Positions 26,848-37,202 of a stretch of 64,000 bases of DNA are shown piece after piece. Both the position numbers and the translations under genes were made by a program. The stretch comes from Flammula alnicola (lineage: Eukaryota > Basidiomycota > Agaricomycetes > Agaricales > Strophariaceae), in contig JADNRV010000022.1 in assembly GCA_015499995.1 (NCBI GenBank), positions 1-64,000 on the forward strand. The letters are read 5' to 3'. The notes under the pieces are model-generated. The model worked only from the letters and a program-made list of their open reading frames with translations. It made no database searches and was not told where the DNA came from. The first letter of the stretch is position 1. Every line of letters begins with the position of its first letter.

Positions 26848-29103
26848 ATGGCAGCCACTCATTCTAGCCCAAGTTCTCCTACCGTCAATACAGAGCATAG
26901 GATAGAGAAGGAGAATAAATCTCAACGAAAGAAACCTAAGAAGCGTGCGCTGCTCATTGGCGTTCGAGGAGAGAGCGGCCGCGTCAGCCAGCAGGAGGTC
27001 GCAGAAACATCGGCACAAGGGCGTTCAGCGCCATGTCCCCCCAGGATGAAGAAGTCGCGATCAAGGAAGGTGGAAGAACAGGCTGTGTTGAAGGGACCGC
27101 ATGAAGATATTCGAGCTATGCGTGCGCTCTTGCTGGGTACGATAGCCCCAAAGTTCTGCTAAGCCTATTACTGATTATCTACTTACAGATAAATACGGTT
27201 ATGCCCCCAGCGACATCACCGTCCTCGTTGACGATAACAATCCCGACAATATTCAGCCTACCATGGATAACATAGTGCGTTGAGCATATTCTTGACTCCG
27301 TAATCTCCGGCTCATACTCCGCATCTCAAGTTGAAAGCCATCGACGACCTGGTTGCCGGGGCTTGCCCGGGTGATCGATTTTTCTTTCACTGTAAGTCTT
27401 TCTGACGACCTTATCGAAGTTTTCCTCTTATTGACTCTCTTGCCATTAGTTGCTGGACATTCAGGTCAATTGCCGACAGACGATATTGAAGAGGAAGATA
27501 GAATGAACGAATGTACTTAAATTCCATCTCTGATCGACCTGCCTCGAGGCTTAACCTTAACACCTTCTTTAGGCATCGTAGCCTCTGACGATCAGTGGAT
27601 TGTAGACGATGTCGGTTATGAATCTCTGTCGCGCTCGACGAGTACTAAATTAAGCTTCAGGTTCTGCACAAGAAGCTCGTTGAGCCTCTTCCACCTAACT
27701 GCACATTGACAGTACGTTGTCCACGATATCCAGACCATCTCTTCCCTTTTTACTCATTGATTTCATAGGCCGTTTTTGATTCTTGCCATTCGGGCTCTCT
27801 CCTGGGTGTGAAACTTTTTGAGTCCCATGCCGGGCACCAGACCTAACGCTTTCTCAGATCTCAAGCATTATCGATGCAATCGGGTATTTGTTCCCTGGGT
27901 CAACAAGGGAAAGCGAAGAACAAAAACCCTTTGGTACTCCACAGGTACGCCACTTATCTTATAGTTAATATCGCCTTTCTGACAATTATCGCAGTTCGGC
28001 GGCCAGCTAGTCAGTCAATCAACTATATTTAGTTATTTAAAGACACTGATTGACTTGTACCACGGGCGCAGTGCTCATCCCGAGAGAATCGCGCAAGGCT
28101 TCTCGCTTTTCTGCAAAGGGCACGGCGTTAGCCTCTATCAGGAACACCATGGCGTCATCCGTCGACCCCGCCGTCGAAGAAGGCACAAACGCCTCCATCC
28201 GACCGTTTATCCTTACCGACGTGCTGAATTTGGAGAGCCTTCGTTTGACAGACTCTCCGATCGCAGAATACCTCTCACCAGAAAGGCGTTATTGTGATGG
28301 CTTTTGTCGTAATTACTATTCCTCGAAGGATGAGAGTGCCCCTCGGGCAGATATCGTAAGTAAACCTGCTAACCTCCGTGTCTAACATGGACTCACAACC
28401 GTTGCCTATGCAGATCTGCCTATCATCTTCGAAGGACGCACAAAGGACATGGGAGGACTCCGACGGCATGTCCATGACTCAAATTCTCGTAAAGCTATTG
28501 CGTAGGCCTCATTGATCGCATCGCCTTCATTGCGAAAACTTACAATCACACATCACAGGCGAGGATCCGAACCCGATACTCAGTGATCTGATGGCGCGCG
28601 TAGGGTATGCCTCATGCCTTTCATTTTTCCTAGTAAAGGATGTCTCTAAATCCTTCATTTTTTTTAGCCACGATATCCACGAATTCTACGTCAGTCTTCA
28701 CTTCAAGGCTCGTGATTACAAGAAGAGACTCGACGCATACAATGCGCAGCGTGAGGCCGTACAGCAAACAAAGCAAGACGATGACCACAAATATGAGGTC
28801 CCAGCTAAGCGGAAAGCGGATGCAGTCGATACCAAAGACCCCTCGGATGTCAAGAGGAGGAAGGGGAGGAGGACGCCGAAGAAAGCAGTCTCCGTTGAGA
28901 TGGTCAACTTCCAAAACCCGGAGGTAAGCGCCGTCGTTGCCTTCTCGCGATGAACCCGATCTGATCATCCGACGGATTTTACTTTTTGGCCAGCTTTCGA
29001 GCGAAATTCCCTTGGTAAGGTGGCATATTCCTCCCGGAATGCTCTTCTTCTGACTTCCCTTATTTCTTCCCAGGAAATGACAACTCGCAGGTGGAATATG
29101 TAA
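26848..29103 (+). CDS. Type I metacaspase-like cysteine peptidase
   Basis: Clan CD cysteine peptidase that cleaves after Arg/Lys and acts in stress, proteostasis and cell death. The ATG is at 26848 and the stop at 29101-29103. About eleven exons are separated by introns near 50 bp. The catalytic fold shows 'KKRALLIGV', 'LKGPHEDIRAMRALL', 'YGYAPSDITVLVDD', the catalytic His in 'FFFHFAGHSGQ', 'DDQWIVDDVLH', and the catalytic Cys in 'TAVFDSCHSGSLLDL'. The C-terminal p10-like part has 'ICLSSSKDAQRTWEDSDGMS'. A basic insert of about 45 residues (containing PPRMKKSRSRKVEEQ) sits between strand 1 and 'LKGPHEDI', longer than usual. The N-terminal prodomain is short and lacks the Gln/Pro-rich tract of yeast Mca1. 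The tail is Lys-rich (KRKADAV, KRRKGRRTPKK) and could be a nuclear signal. Confidence 0.88.
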
Positions 29104-29442
29104 CAAGACCTTTTGCATTCAAGACAATTGTTAACGTCAATAGTATCCATATCCATGTTGGCTTTTTATTCCTCAGGAGGAACTATTAAAGCTCAGTAAC
29201 TTATTCTACATTATTTATATACTATATATCCATCCATTAGTTACTCTACATAACCCTGAATAATTCCTTAGACACTTGATAATCCCCTGACCCCTCATGA
29301 GGTCAAGCTAGCTTAAGTAGAATACCATTAGTGTTACAATAAATCGTTATAATGAATAAATCATGAAAAATGTGTAACAATGACGTTCGATGAAAATTCA
29401 GTTATTTACATATAGATACTCAATTGCCTCCTTTTCCAATAC
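29104..29442. other. AT-rich intergenic region between convergent genes
   Basis: About 340 bp separating the metacaspase and amidohydrolase 3' ends. It is very AT-rich at 29185-29240 and holds a palindrome around 29290-29310 (CCTCATGAGG core with partly matching flanks). No gene. Confidence 0.5.
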
Positions 29443-32400
29443 TCAAAACATGTGCACTGTCTTCTGCCTCGCAGAAATAATAGCTATGACTTTAGATTCA
29501 AAGCCAAGGTCTCCGCCTCGAGTAGCTACCAGATCAACCTTCGTATCGTCCATATTGACTCCGAGCAATTTTAACACATTTGTTGAGCCCATGGCGATCG
29601 CTTCTTCTTTGGAAAGGCGTCCTCCGCTCTCAATGGCAGCCTGTGCAATATCGGCATTAAGTTATCGAGGTAGGAGATATTCAAGGTTGGATCCTCACCC
29701 AGGCAATATTAAAAGGAAGATTTCGAGCACTGGAAGACCACATCCCTTCACAGCCTAGACCGACGGCAACATTATTGGAAATGAGTTCCATGACAGTGCT
29801 GTTATTCGAGATAGGTGGCCCTGGAAGACTAGGTCGCAGCGTTAGAGATAAGGCAGGCGAATTTAACATCGCGGGCTTACATCCGTCTTCCTTCCCAGAC
29901 GTGAGGGAACGGTCGAGCAGGACTGAGAATGACACCGACATTTGCTTCGCTTAACTGCCTGGCTAACAAGTAGGCTTCAGCACCACCAGTGATAGTGAAG
30001 CGCATGTTTCTTCCGCTCTCAGTCTCGATCTCCTTTTTTAGAACCAGGAGCGTGGCAATAACATCAGCGCTGTGAGCTTCGACCACTAGTGGGATTTGTC
30101 CCTGTGAAACGGTGGTTTTTAAAATCTGATAACATATATAATCGAGATGCAACTTACCAGTCGGACTTTCTTGAACCATAAACCAGTTTCTCCTTTAAAT
30201 GGGCCACGTAACTGGCGTCGCAACACTGCTATTTGTGTGCTAATACTAGGCCCTGAAAGGTGTCGAACAGAGACATGCACCGCTGTGACTTCTTGTACAA
30301 TTGCGCCATCCTCCAATTTATGAGATGCACCGAGGGAGAAAGATGTTCCCAATCCAGAGAAAAATCCGTCGTGGATTGGTGCTGTAACTGCCACAGTTAC
30401 CTGAAAACATGTGAGATAAAGGTGATCAGAGCTTTGGGAGAAGGAACGTACACCGGAACGATAGGCCAAGCTGGAAGATAAGAGTAACGCTATCAGAACT
30501 ACGACACTTAGAGGTTAGAATGAAGCACGTACAGAGCATGCCGAGTTCCATACTGCAATCCATCAACGGCGCGGATAATCGAAGAGTCGCCGCCAATATT
30601 ATCTGGAATTGAATCATATAGTGGATCATACACACTACCGTCATTGGTGGACGGTTCTTGATTAATGTGCTCCAAGCCAAGTGGACAACCAAATGAGACG
30701 AGTCCTGGCAGGATGGAGCCTCCTTCCAAGTCTATTACAGATACGTCTGGATCTTGTAGATTGGCGAACTTCGAACACTTCTCGAGAGTGCCATAGCATA
30801 CGATAGAGCCATTGTGCGTCACAACGGTAGCAAGCTTCGCCTCCTCCCGAGCCAGATATTTTTGTTGTATAGTACCATTGTGGATGCCTTGGATAGCTTT
30901 GACATTCATGAACATAACGGTGGTGTCGAATGGCAATTTTTTGGGTAAGAGAGGCGGCAATCCATCATAGTCCACCGCTTTCTTTGCTTCATCGTCGAAA
31001 TTGGGTACTTTAGGAGATTGTTGAAAATTATCCGGTTTGGAGACAACAGAAGGCGAGTCCAATTGGGGGATACCGTCAATAAAAACCTGTACCGGAGTGG
31101 CGCCCAAAGCCAGAGGATGACTGTCCCAGATTACTAGGTCTATGCAGTGCAAGGTTGAGGTATAGTCACGAATATCTTATAGGCACCGTTAACCCACCGG
31201 CGTCGTAACCTTCGCCAACAAATTATCGTTAACCTGGTAGTCAATGGTGGGGATAAATTGGACCGACCTTTTGTCACATATCCAATACGATGCCCCATAC
31301 CCAAAACGTCTGCAGAATTGCTCGTCACAGACGCAATTGCCAAGTTCTCAGGAAAACCGTAGAAATAAGCTTGTTGGGCTTCGTGCAGAAGATATCGGGA
31401 GTTCACAGCTGGATGGTCGCTCTATTGGCTGCAATCAGGCAAGTTCGCGAGCGGTTAACAATATGCCACACCTTCATAAGGACAGTCAGTCCGTGCTCGG
31501 CTAGTACGCGAGGCGCAAACTCGGACGCTCGATAAGCCTCTCGTTTATACCTTGCGTATATCGCAAACAGAGCAATCGCCGGAGGTTTTCCTGTAATAAA
31601 AATACTAAGCTGTTTTCTTTGTGCAGTGGAAGGAAGAAAACTTGCCATAAGCTTGCTTGAGAAGGTCAGGCACAAGATAGGCTTCACTGGCATGATGAAA
31701 TGCAGCAACAGGGAATTGGAATTCGTTCGAAAGCTACAAAATGGTAGCAGTATGAGCGCGGAATTTATAGAATATGAAATGAGTGTTTCGCACTCTAACG
31801 AATGCGTCGAGGTCTACAGCCTCATAGCAATGTGTATTGACCTTGAAATACATTAGAAAGATTGATACTTTGAACTTGTTGGTAAGATATGTATTTACCT
31901 TGACCCTTCCTCTGAGAACGTCAACCAACGCCTCCCATTGGAGATCCTCAGGGAAATCATCAAGGTTCTCCCAATCGTTGGAAAGAGCCTGTGCGCAGTA
32001 CGCATCCTGACGTTCCTTTATCTGCTTTGCAGTATTATAGCTAGAGGTGATTATCAATTAAATAACTAGCTACGTACGATGACGACGAGAACGACTTACG
32101 CCTGCCGAAAATCCCAAAAAGTATCCATTCGCGTGCCATCGTATACCGCGCCTTCATAAAGATGAATATTACTGTCTTTCTTTCCAAAAGACGTTTCACG
32201 TACTAGGGTTTTCACCTAATCAATCATAGTAAATATTTAACGACCGAACACTTCTTGTCAACAACGTAAGGGTGCGCACCGCAAGCATGTCTGCTTGCCA
32301 TTGTCAAAACACCATACAAGTGAGAGACGTGCATGACCTTACTTACTTTATGTGTCTCCACCGAGGAGGCAAGTTTGGATCGGGAAAGGACGCGTTAATA

Positions 32401-33210
32401 TGATGGGGAGGCTCCAGCAACATGGACGACGAAGACCTTTCCGCTGTCGCGCGAAGCTTGATAACGAAGGCCTGACCACCTATCGCCTCAAGTGAGCAAC
32501 CCTATTTCCAATGAGTGCTACCCGAGATACTTACCTATTGCATCGGCAGATCCTGGGAGGACGAGCGACGTCGTCACTCCTCCCGCAATCGAGAGTGGGT
32601 AAGAATCGTCATGCGTGTTGAGCGCATCAAGACTTCGCAGCCACGGTTGGATATTACCCTTGAAGGAATTATCGTCCTCTGCGCCAGATAGCGCCGGCGA
32701 AGGGCTGCCGCCCATATGCGAATGCACATCCACGATACCCGGCGTCACCCAAGCGCCTTTCGCATCCACAACGACAAGATCGTCTCCGTACGTCTGCAGC
32801 GCCGCCGCGCGAGCTAGATGCCCAATGCCCTTGATGAGGCCTTTATCCAGCAGAATATCGCCCTTGACAACCTCAGTCCCATTGTCCGCCCCCGTCCATA
32901 TCGTCGCGTTCTGGATCAACACGGGACTGGTGCCTTCCTCGAATCGATCAGACTGCCTTCGCTGGTGGAAATCTTGCGGAGGTCCTGCCTGAGCGTTGAG
33001 CTGGCGACACCGAGCGAGAACGGCAGAAGCCCGATGAGGTGATGGTCGTACCGCAGTGCGATAACTAATGGAGGCGACTGGGGTTGTGTAATAAGAAACC
33101 AAGAAGAGGAGGAAGAGAAGACCCGAGGCAAGAACTATTCGGAGGTGGTGTATAGTTGGTCGAGGGTACGGCCTTGTCGTTGGCGCAAGGTGTAGTTTCT
33201 GGAGATCCAT
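29443..33210 (-). CDS. Large membrane-anchored amidohydrolase-superfamily protein
   Basis: Metal-dependent hydrolase of the imidazolonepropionase-like/amidohydrolase superfamily, about 950-1000 residues over some ten exons. The start ATG at 33210 gives a short basic head and one hydrophobic segment (IVLASGLLFLLFLVSYYTT), likely a signal anchor. The first unit has 'VLIQNATIWTGADNGTEV', 'VVDAKGAWVTPGIVDVHSHM' (HxH metal site), 'SIAGGVTTSLVLPGSADAIG', 'VKVNTHCYEAVDLDAFV', 'FHHASEAYLVPDLL', 'VLMKSDHPAVNSRYLLHEAQ' and 'DADLVIWDSHPLALGATPVQ'. A second, shorter beta-sandwich/barrel-like unit follows ('VMFMNVKAIQG', 'VIDLEGGSILPGLVSFG', 'GVTVAVTAPI', 'LVVEAHSADVIATLL'), ending with a stop at 29443. 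The second unit lacks the HxH motif and may be inactive. The substrate is unknown. Exon joins near 32055-32330 are uncertain. Confidence 0.75.
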
Positions 33211-33537
33211 GATGAGATATCATGAGAGCCAGCGCCGACTATTAAATTAGTGCAAGGATGACTACGCCATTCGCGTCGCAGGAATCACCCGAGACACTAC
33301 ATATGTCGTGTGAGAGAAGTTGGTGGGAAGATAATGAGAACCCAACCAGTAAGTAAAGGATGTTGGCCAAGTGCGGCGCGGCTCTAATTATTATTTATTC
33401 AATGCCATACGCGCCGATGCAAGTGCTACACAATCTAGCATAACCAATATGCAGTACATACAAGTATCAGCAAAACTGTAACCTACATATAAATAAGTAA
33501 TATAGAATACAAGTCCTGGTCCTTTCTAAAGTCCTCC
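33211..33537. other. Intergenic region between tandem minus-strand genes
   Basis: About 330 bp between the TCP11 gene stop and the amidohydrolase start. It holds the amidohydrolase promoter and the TCP11 3' UTR; it is AT-rich at 33380-33520. No gene. Confidence 0.5.
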
Positions 33538-35351
33538 TCACACCAAAGCACCCCAAACACCCTCCGTCCACATAACACAATCCACAATCTTCTGCGCCAC
33601 ATCTAAAACCGCCTGCTGCAAAACTGGCTCCTCAAAGCCTGGCACCACCGGTCCCACAGCCATCCCACTCGCACCATTAACCGCCGACCCAGACCCGGAC
33701 GGAGGCGGCGACTCGGGCAACATCAACTTCAACCTCTTCCCCGCCCGCTCTCTATCTGCCATAACATCCTTCCCCGTCTGCATCCGCACAGGTATACTCG
33801 AATTCGGCGGAGTCGGCGCATTGGAAAATTCACCAACGACCCTCCTCTCCAGCGCGCCCACAAGCCGCTTCCTCAGTAAAAGGAACACAGGGTCACTCGA
33901 GCGCAAGGTGCGTTCGACCGCCGCGCGGAGACGTTTCTCCTCTTCCGGGTCGAGGGCCGCAGCAGACGCACGCTGCCGCGCACGCACGACCTCGTCCGCC
34001 AGATTGACGAGCTTCGTCTGGCCCACATCCGTGTCCGATCCGCTTCCGCCCTCGGCGTCCTCGTCAATCTCCGCCTTGAGCAACGTCCACACCCTACTCA
34101 TGAAATCGTGCTCGACACCATTGACCAGCTTGGCAGCACTCGGCAGCGGGAGACGCGTAAGGGAGCGCAGTGCCGCGGCGATGACGATGGCTTGGATGTA
34201 GTTTTGAATGTAAATTAGTGCGGGCGTCGAGAAGAGGAGTTGCGGTGGGAGGCGGTTGGGCTCGGGGTGCAGATCTAGTGCGGACGGAGAGGATTCTGCC
34301 GTGCCGTTCGTATCCTTATGCTTATCCGGTAGCTCGGACGACGATTCAGCATTGGAAGGGAAATGACAATGAACAGGATTATCAGCTCCCAAAGCTAAAA
34401 ACAGCCTCACGATCCATCTCTTATCCTCTAGCACGGATGTCAATGTAGCCGCATCAGGTGCTTGCATTTCGTCGACCCAGGATCGCCAGCTTTTGTGCAC
34501 AGAGTCCTGTCCACCCCAAACTGTCAAGACGAGCTGACGTTCTCGCATTTTGACCTCGTTCAGCAGGACACCTCGCAACTGTGCCTCCGTCATGGATCCG
34601 AGCACGAAAGTGTTCAGGTCGGCTTTCATGTCTTCTGCTAGAGCGAGTATAGCCTTGATCTTGTCGACGACGAATTCAGCTAGCGGTGTGGTGGGCGGAG
34701 TAGTATGGTGTGTGCCATCGTGTACTGCAACGGGTGCATCGGTGACGGATGGAGGTGGGTGTGATAATGATATATCGAGTTCGTCTATCATCTGATCTCG
34801 GACTGGAGCGCAGCGTTTGCGTAACGCTGCAAGAATTTCCTTAAGCAGGCTGATGGTTGAATGCAGCGGGGACGATGTGGGGGGTAGAGGCGAGGAGAGA
34901 GATACCAGTATAGGATGTTTCGGAGGAAAGAGCGGGGTAAGTTCCTCGTAAAGATCGAGGTAAAGTCGTTTGAGACGAGGCAGTTGGACTGAAGGCAAAG
35001 GTGAAGACAATAATTCCAGAGCCTAAGAACGAGAAATGTGCCTGAATTGAGAACACATGAGTTGAGAACAAACAAGGACAGGCTTACTTCGTTCCAGAAA
35101 GCCCTATGTGCCACTTCCTTGACGCGGTCCAGTATAGCGGCTTGCTGGTCGTCTTTGGGTTCATCAGAGACTTTGAAGTTTGCGTGCATCATCATGGATA
35201 AGAGAGATTTTCCTGGAGGTACGACCTTTGCTGGATCAGTGACTAGGAGATGAAGGAAGTAGGTCTGGTTGAGATTCTCGACGAGCTCAAATGGCAGATA
35301 AGCAAAGGACGCATGACCATGGTCGACGAGGAAATGAGGAGGGACAGACAT
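33538..35351 (-). CDS. TCP11/Sok1 family protein
   Basis: Member of the T-complex-11 family; yeast Sok1 suppresses loss of protein kinase A activity. The start ATG is at 35351 (MSVPPHFLVDHGHASFA). Recognisable blocks are 'DRVKEVAHRAFWNEALELLS', 'LKRLYLDLYEELTPLFPPKH', 'LLKEILAALRKRCAPVRDQM', 'LAEFVVDKIKAILALAEDMK' and 'LRGVLLNEVKMRERQLVLTV'. These form the helical core of the family, and the long C-terminal part ends 'QKIVDCVMWTEGVWGALV'. One intron near 35016-35084 joins 'FWNE' to 'ALELL', and another lies near 35236-35250 at most. The frame is intact and the length (about 590 residues) is normal for fungal members. GC content is visibly higher than in neighbouring intergenic DNA. The biochemical activity of the family is not established. 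Confidence 0.85.
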
Positions 35352-35649
35352 GCAGAACGGTGGAGGAAAGGAAGAGAGAGACTGGATTGTGCTGACGTCA
35401 GTTTACGACCTATTTGCGGCAATTATCTCCTATCTTATCTTTGCAGTCATAGTACTGGCCCCTGGGTATCCAAAAGAGGAAAAAGCAGAGAAAAAGGAGG
35501 GAAAAAGGGAGATTTAGAAGAAATCATCCGCATGGCCTGATTCTATACGGAGTTCTACTGAAATTCTCTGATTTTCCTGGGTTTTTCCCGGCGCGCACAA
35601 GTACTCGAAATCAGCCCTTTCTTTGCGGGTAGCACCTAAATTTTGATCT

Positions 35650-35935
35650 ACAATTTGTGTGTTCGGCTCGGAGTCGTAAGGAAAGAGGAGTGGCTTTCTG
35701 GTAAGAAATGTAGAGTCTTGGACTCCAGGAATTTTTTTTTGTTGATGTTGTGAGATGGGCGTCCGCGAGAGGACACAGCAAGAAATAGAAAGCCCATGAT
35801 GAGCACAGTGAAATTTACTAAAGGGCGTGAATTCTCAGGAATAAAGGAGAGAAGAGAAATAGAGACAGATTGAGATCGCAACTGCATCATACAGAACCAG
35901 GGAGCCGATGAAAATGGGCAACTAGATTACAATAA
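35650..35935 (-). pseudogene. Decayed copy A of a small membrane-protein gene
   Basis: Read on minus, it contains 'VLYDAVAISI' and 'VLIMGFLFLAVSSRGRPSHN', which match 'VLYAAVVISI' and 'FVLAFAIHRHAVSRRKSISQ' in the intact copy at 36516-36833. The shared block TTGATGTTGTGAGATGG also appears in both. In this copy the position of the intron acceptor AG reads TG, and the downstream frame differs, so splicing and the protein end are lost. It lies about 0.9 kb from the intact copy in the same orientation, as expected for an old tandem duplication. Confidence 0.5.
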
Positions 35936-36158
35936 CCTTTTCGACATCGAAACCCGCACTCCCAGCTCCATATGCTCGCTGATTGCTCACAACCCTGACC
36001 CTATCCCGCTCAAAATCACAATTCCAATGCGTATGTCCAAACGCCCACAACACCACCGGCGGGGCCCAGCACGCCGTCCCGACCACTACATACCAGAATA
36101 AGTAGAAGTTACTATATGCAGATCGGTTGACTATTGACATCTGTTTGTCTACAGCCAT
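35922..36158 (-). CDS. Small hypothetical membrane protein (weak)
   Basis: A 78-codon open frame starting at ATG 36158. It contains one clear hydrophobic stretch (FYLFWYVVVGTACWAPPVV) followed by a soluble tail. No family is recognised. It lies just upstream of decayed copy A, and may be a first exon of that locus rather than a separate gene. Support is only the hydrophobic segment and the start codon. Confidence 0.3.
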   Translation of the reverse strand: MAVDKQMSIVNRSAYSNFYLFWYVVVGTACWAPPVVLWAFGHTHWNCDFERDRVRVVSNQRAYGAGSAGFDVEKVIVI

Positions 36159-36319
36159 GTGCTTGTCGTGTACATAGCAAAAATCTACGGCGACGTATTT
36201 ATAATGTGCACCGCCCGACGCCCGATCTCAGAATACTCCTATCCCTGGTCTCAAATAGCCCAAACTCGCACAAGTCTTTGATCACGCCTAATCCCTCACG
36301 TCCAGTCAGTCGGACGATA

Positions 36320-36370
36320 GACATGTCGACATGATCAAAGAGTCAAGATGATCAAAGAGTCAAGATGAGA
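36320..36370. repeat. Short tandem repeat, 17-bp unit, about 2 copies
   Basis: The unit ATGATCAAAGAGTCAAG occurs twice in a row and is followed by a degenerate third half. It lies between copy A and copy B of the small membrane-protein locus. Confidence 0.7.
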
Positions 36371-36515
36371 AAATCAAGAAGAGGTACAAAATATTTAAGG
36401 GACTCAAATAATCGATTGCGAGGTTCTTTTCATTCTACTATTACAACAGATGGTACAGGGAGTCCCTAGTAATACAGCAGTCATCGCGGTCATCATAGGT
36501 CGTGAAGAGAAAAGA

Positions 36516-36833
36516 TTAGACGGGGCTGTAAGATGGCGGGGGGACCTGCAAGAAGGGAGCAGGGGTAGGAGGCATGGGTGATTTCGGCTCGTATGGAGGA
36601 GCGGCTTCCTGGTAAGGCGAAGGGGAGATGTAGAGAGCCTTGGAAGGAATTTTTGTGTTTCGTTGATGTTGTGAGATGGACTTTCGTCGTGAGACTGCGT
36701 GGCGATGAATGGCAAAGGCTAACACGAAGACTGTAAAAGCATGTGAGATTCTTGTATAACAAAGGAAAGGAGAGAGGAACGGACATATTGAAATGACCAC
36801 TGCAGCATACAGGACCGGGGCATTGATGAACAT
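36516..36833 (-). CDS. Small single-pass membrane protein, intact copy B
   Basis: Two-exon model from ATG 36833: 'MFINAPVLYAAVVISI' is spliced over a 50-bp intron (donor GTCCGT, acceptor TTTTACAG) to 'FFVLAFAIHRHAVSRRKSIS'. The tail ends with 'YQEAAPPYEPKSPMPPTP' and 'FLQVPPPSYSPV'. The product of about 88 residues has one transmembrane helix near the N-terminus and a basic, then Pro/Tyr-rich tail with PPxY motifs (APPYEP, PPPSY), which could bind WW-domain or Nedd4-type ligases. No family was recognised. Two decayed relatives flank it (A at about 35.65-35.93 kb, C at about 40.86-41.11 kb). The start could lie further upstream. Confidence 0.45.
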   Translation of the reverse strand: MFINAPVLYAAVVISICPFLSPFLCYTRISHAFTVFVLAFAIHRHAVSRRKSISQHQRNTKIPSKALYISPSPYQEAAPPYEPKSPMPPTPAPFLQVPPPSYSPV

Positions 36834-37065
36834 GCCACCATCATGGTTGCAGTTATCGCTGTAAGCAAAGCATGAGCAAAGGAAAGGAAATGCAAATAGA
36901 TGAAGACAGACTTGGGGCATTCTCGGGGAATAAAAGAGGGCATTGCTCGTTACGCTACATTTTCGTCTCTTTTTAATTGGGGAGAGTGACAACGGGCGGT
37001 GTTAAATCGTCCACTTGGTGATGAAGAGCAGTGCGCTGACGTAATTGATGGAACGAGTTGTTCGC
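36734..37065. repeat. Direct repeat, copy B
   Basis: Shares clear blocks in the same order and orientation with 40905-41110: GTGAGATTCTTGTA followed by AACAAAGGAAAG/CAACATAGGAAAG, then CATTGATGAA, and GCAGTGCGCTGACGTAATTGAT then GGAACGAG. The middle is diverged. It covers the first exon of the small membrane gene and its upstream region. Confidence 0.65.
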
Positions 37066-37202
37066 TGGACGACGGTGGCGCGGTGGCGACTCGTATCACT
37101 GTTTCAACTTGTGTTTGAGAGCAAACAGATCTTATTGTGTAAGACAAATAAGGGAGAGACAACCCAAAGACAACCAGTGAGAAAGTTCAATTATCATCAT
37201 CT

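Noticed and set aside
26383..27018. 211-codon open frame on the minus strand
   Set aside because: Antisense to the metacaspase first exon and its upstream DNA; no family motif, many Cys and mixed composition typical of a chance frame.
29285..29312. Palindrome CCTCATGAGG with partial flanking symmetry as a possible transposon end or terminator
   Set aside because: Only a 10-bp perfect core; no partner inverted repeat or target-site duplication was found nearby.
33821..34448. Plus-strand open frames opposite the TCP11 gene
   Set aside because: Antisense to conserved TCP11 coding sequence; GC-rich shadow frames.
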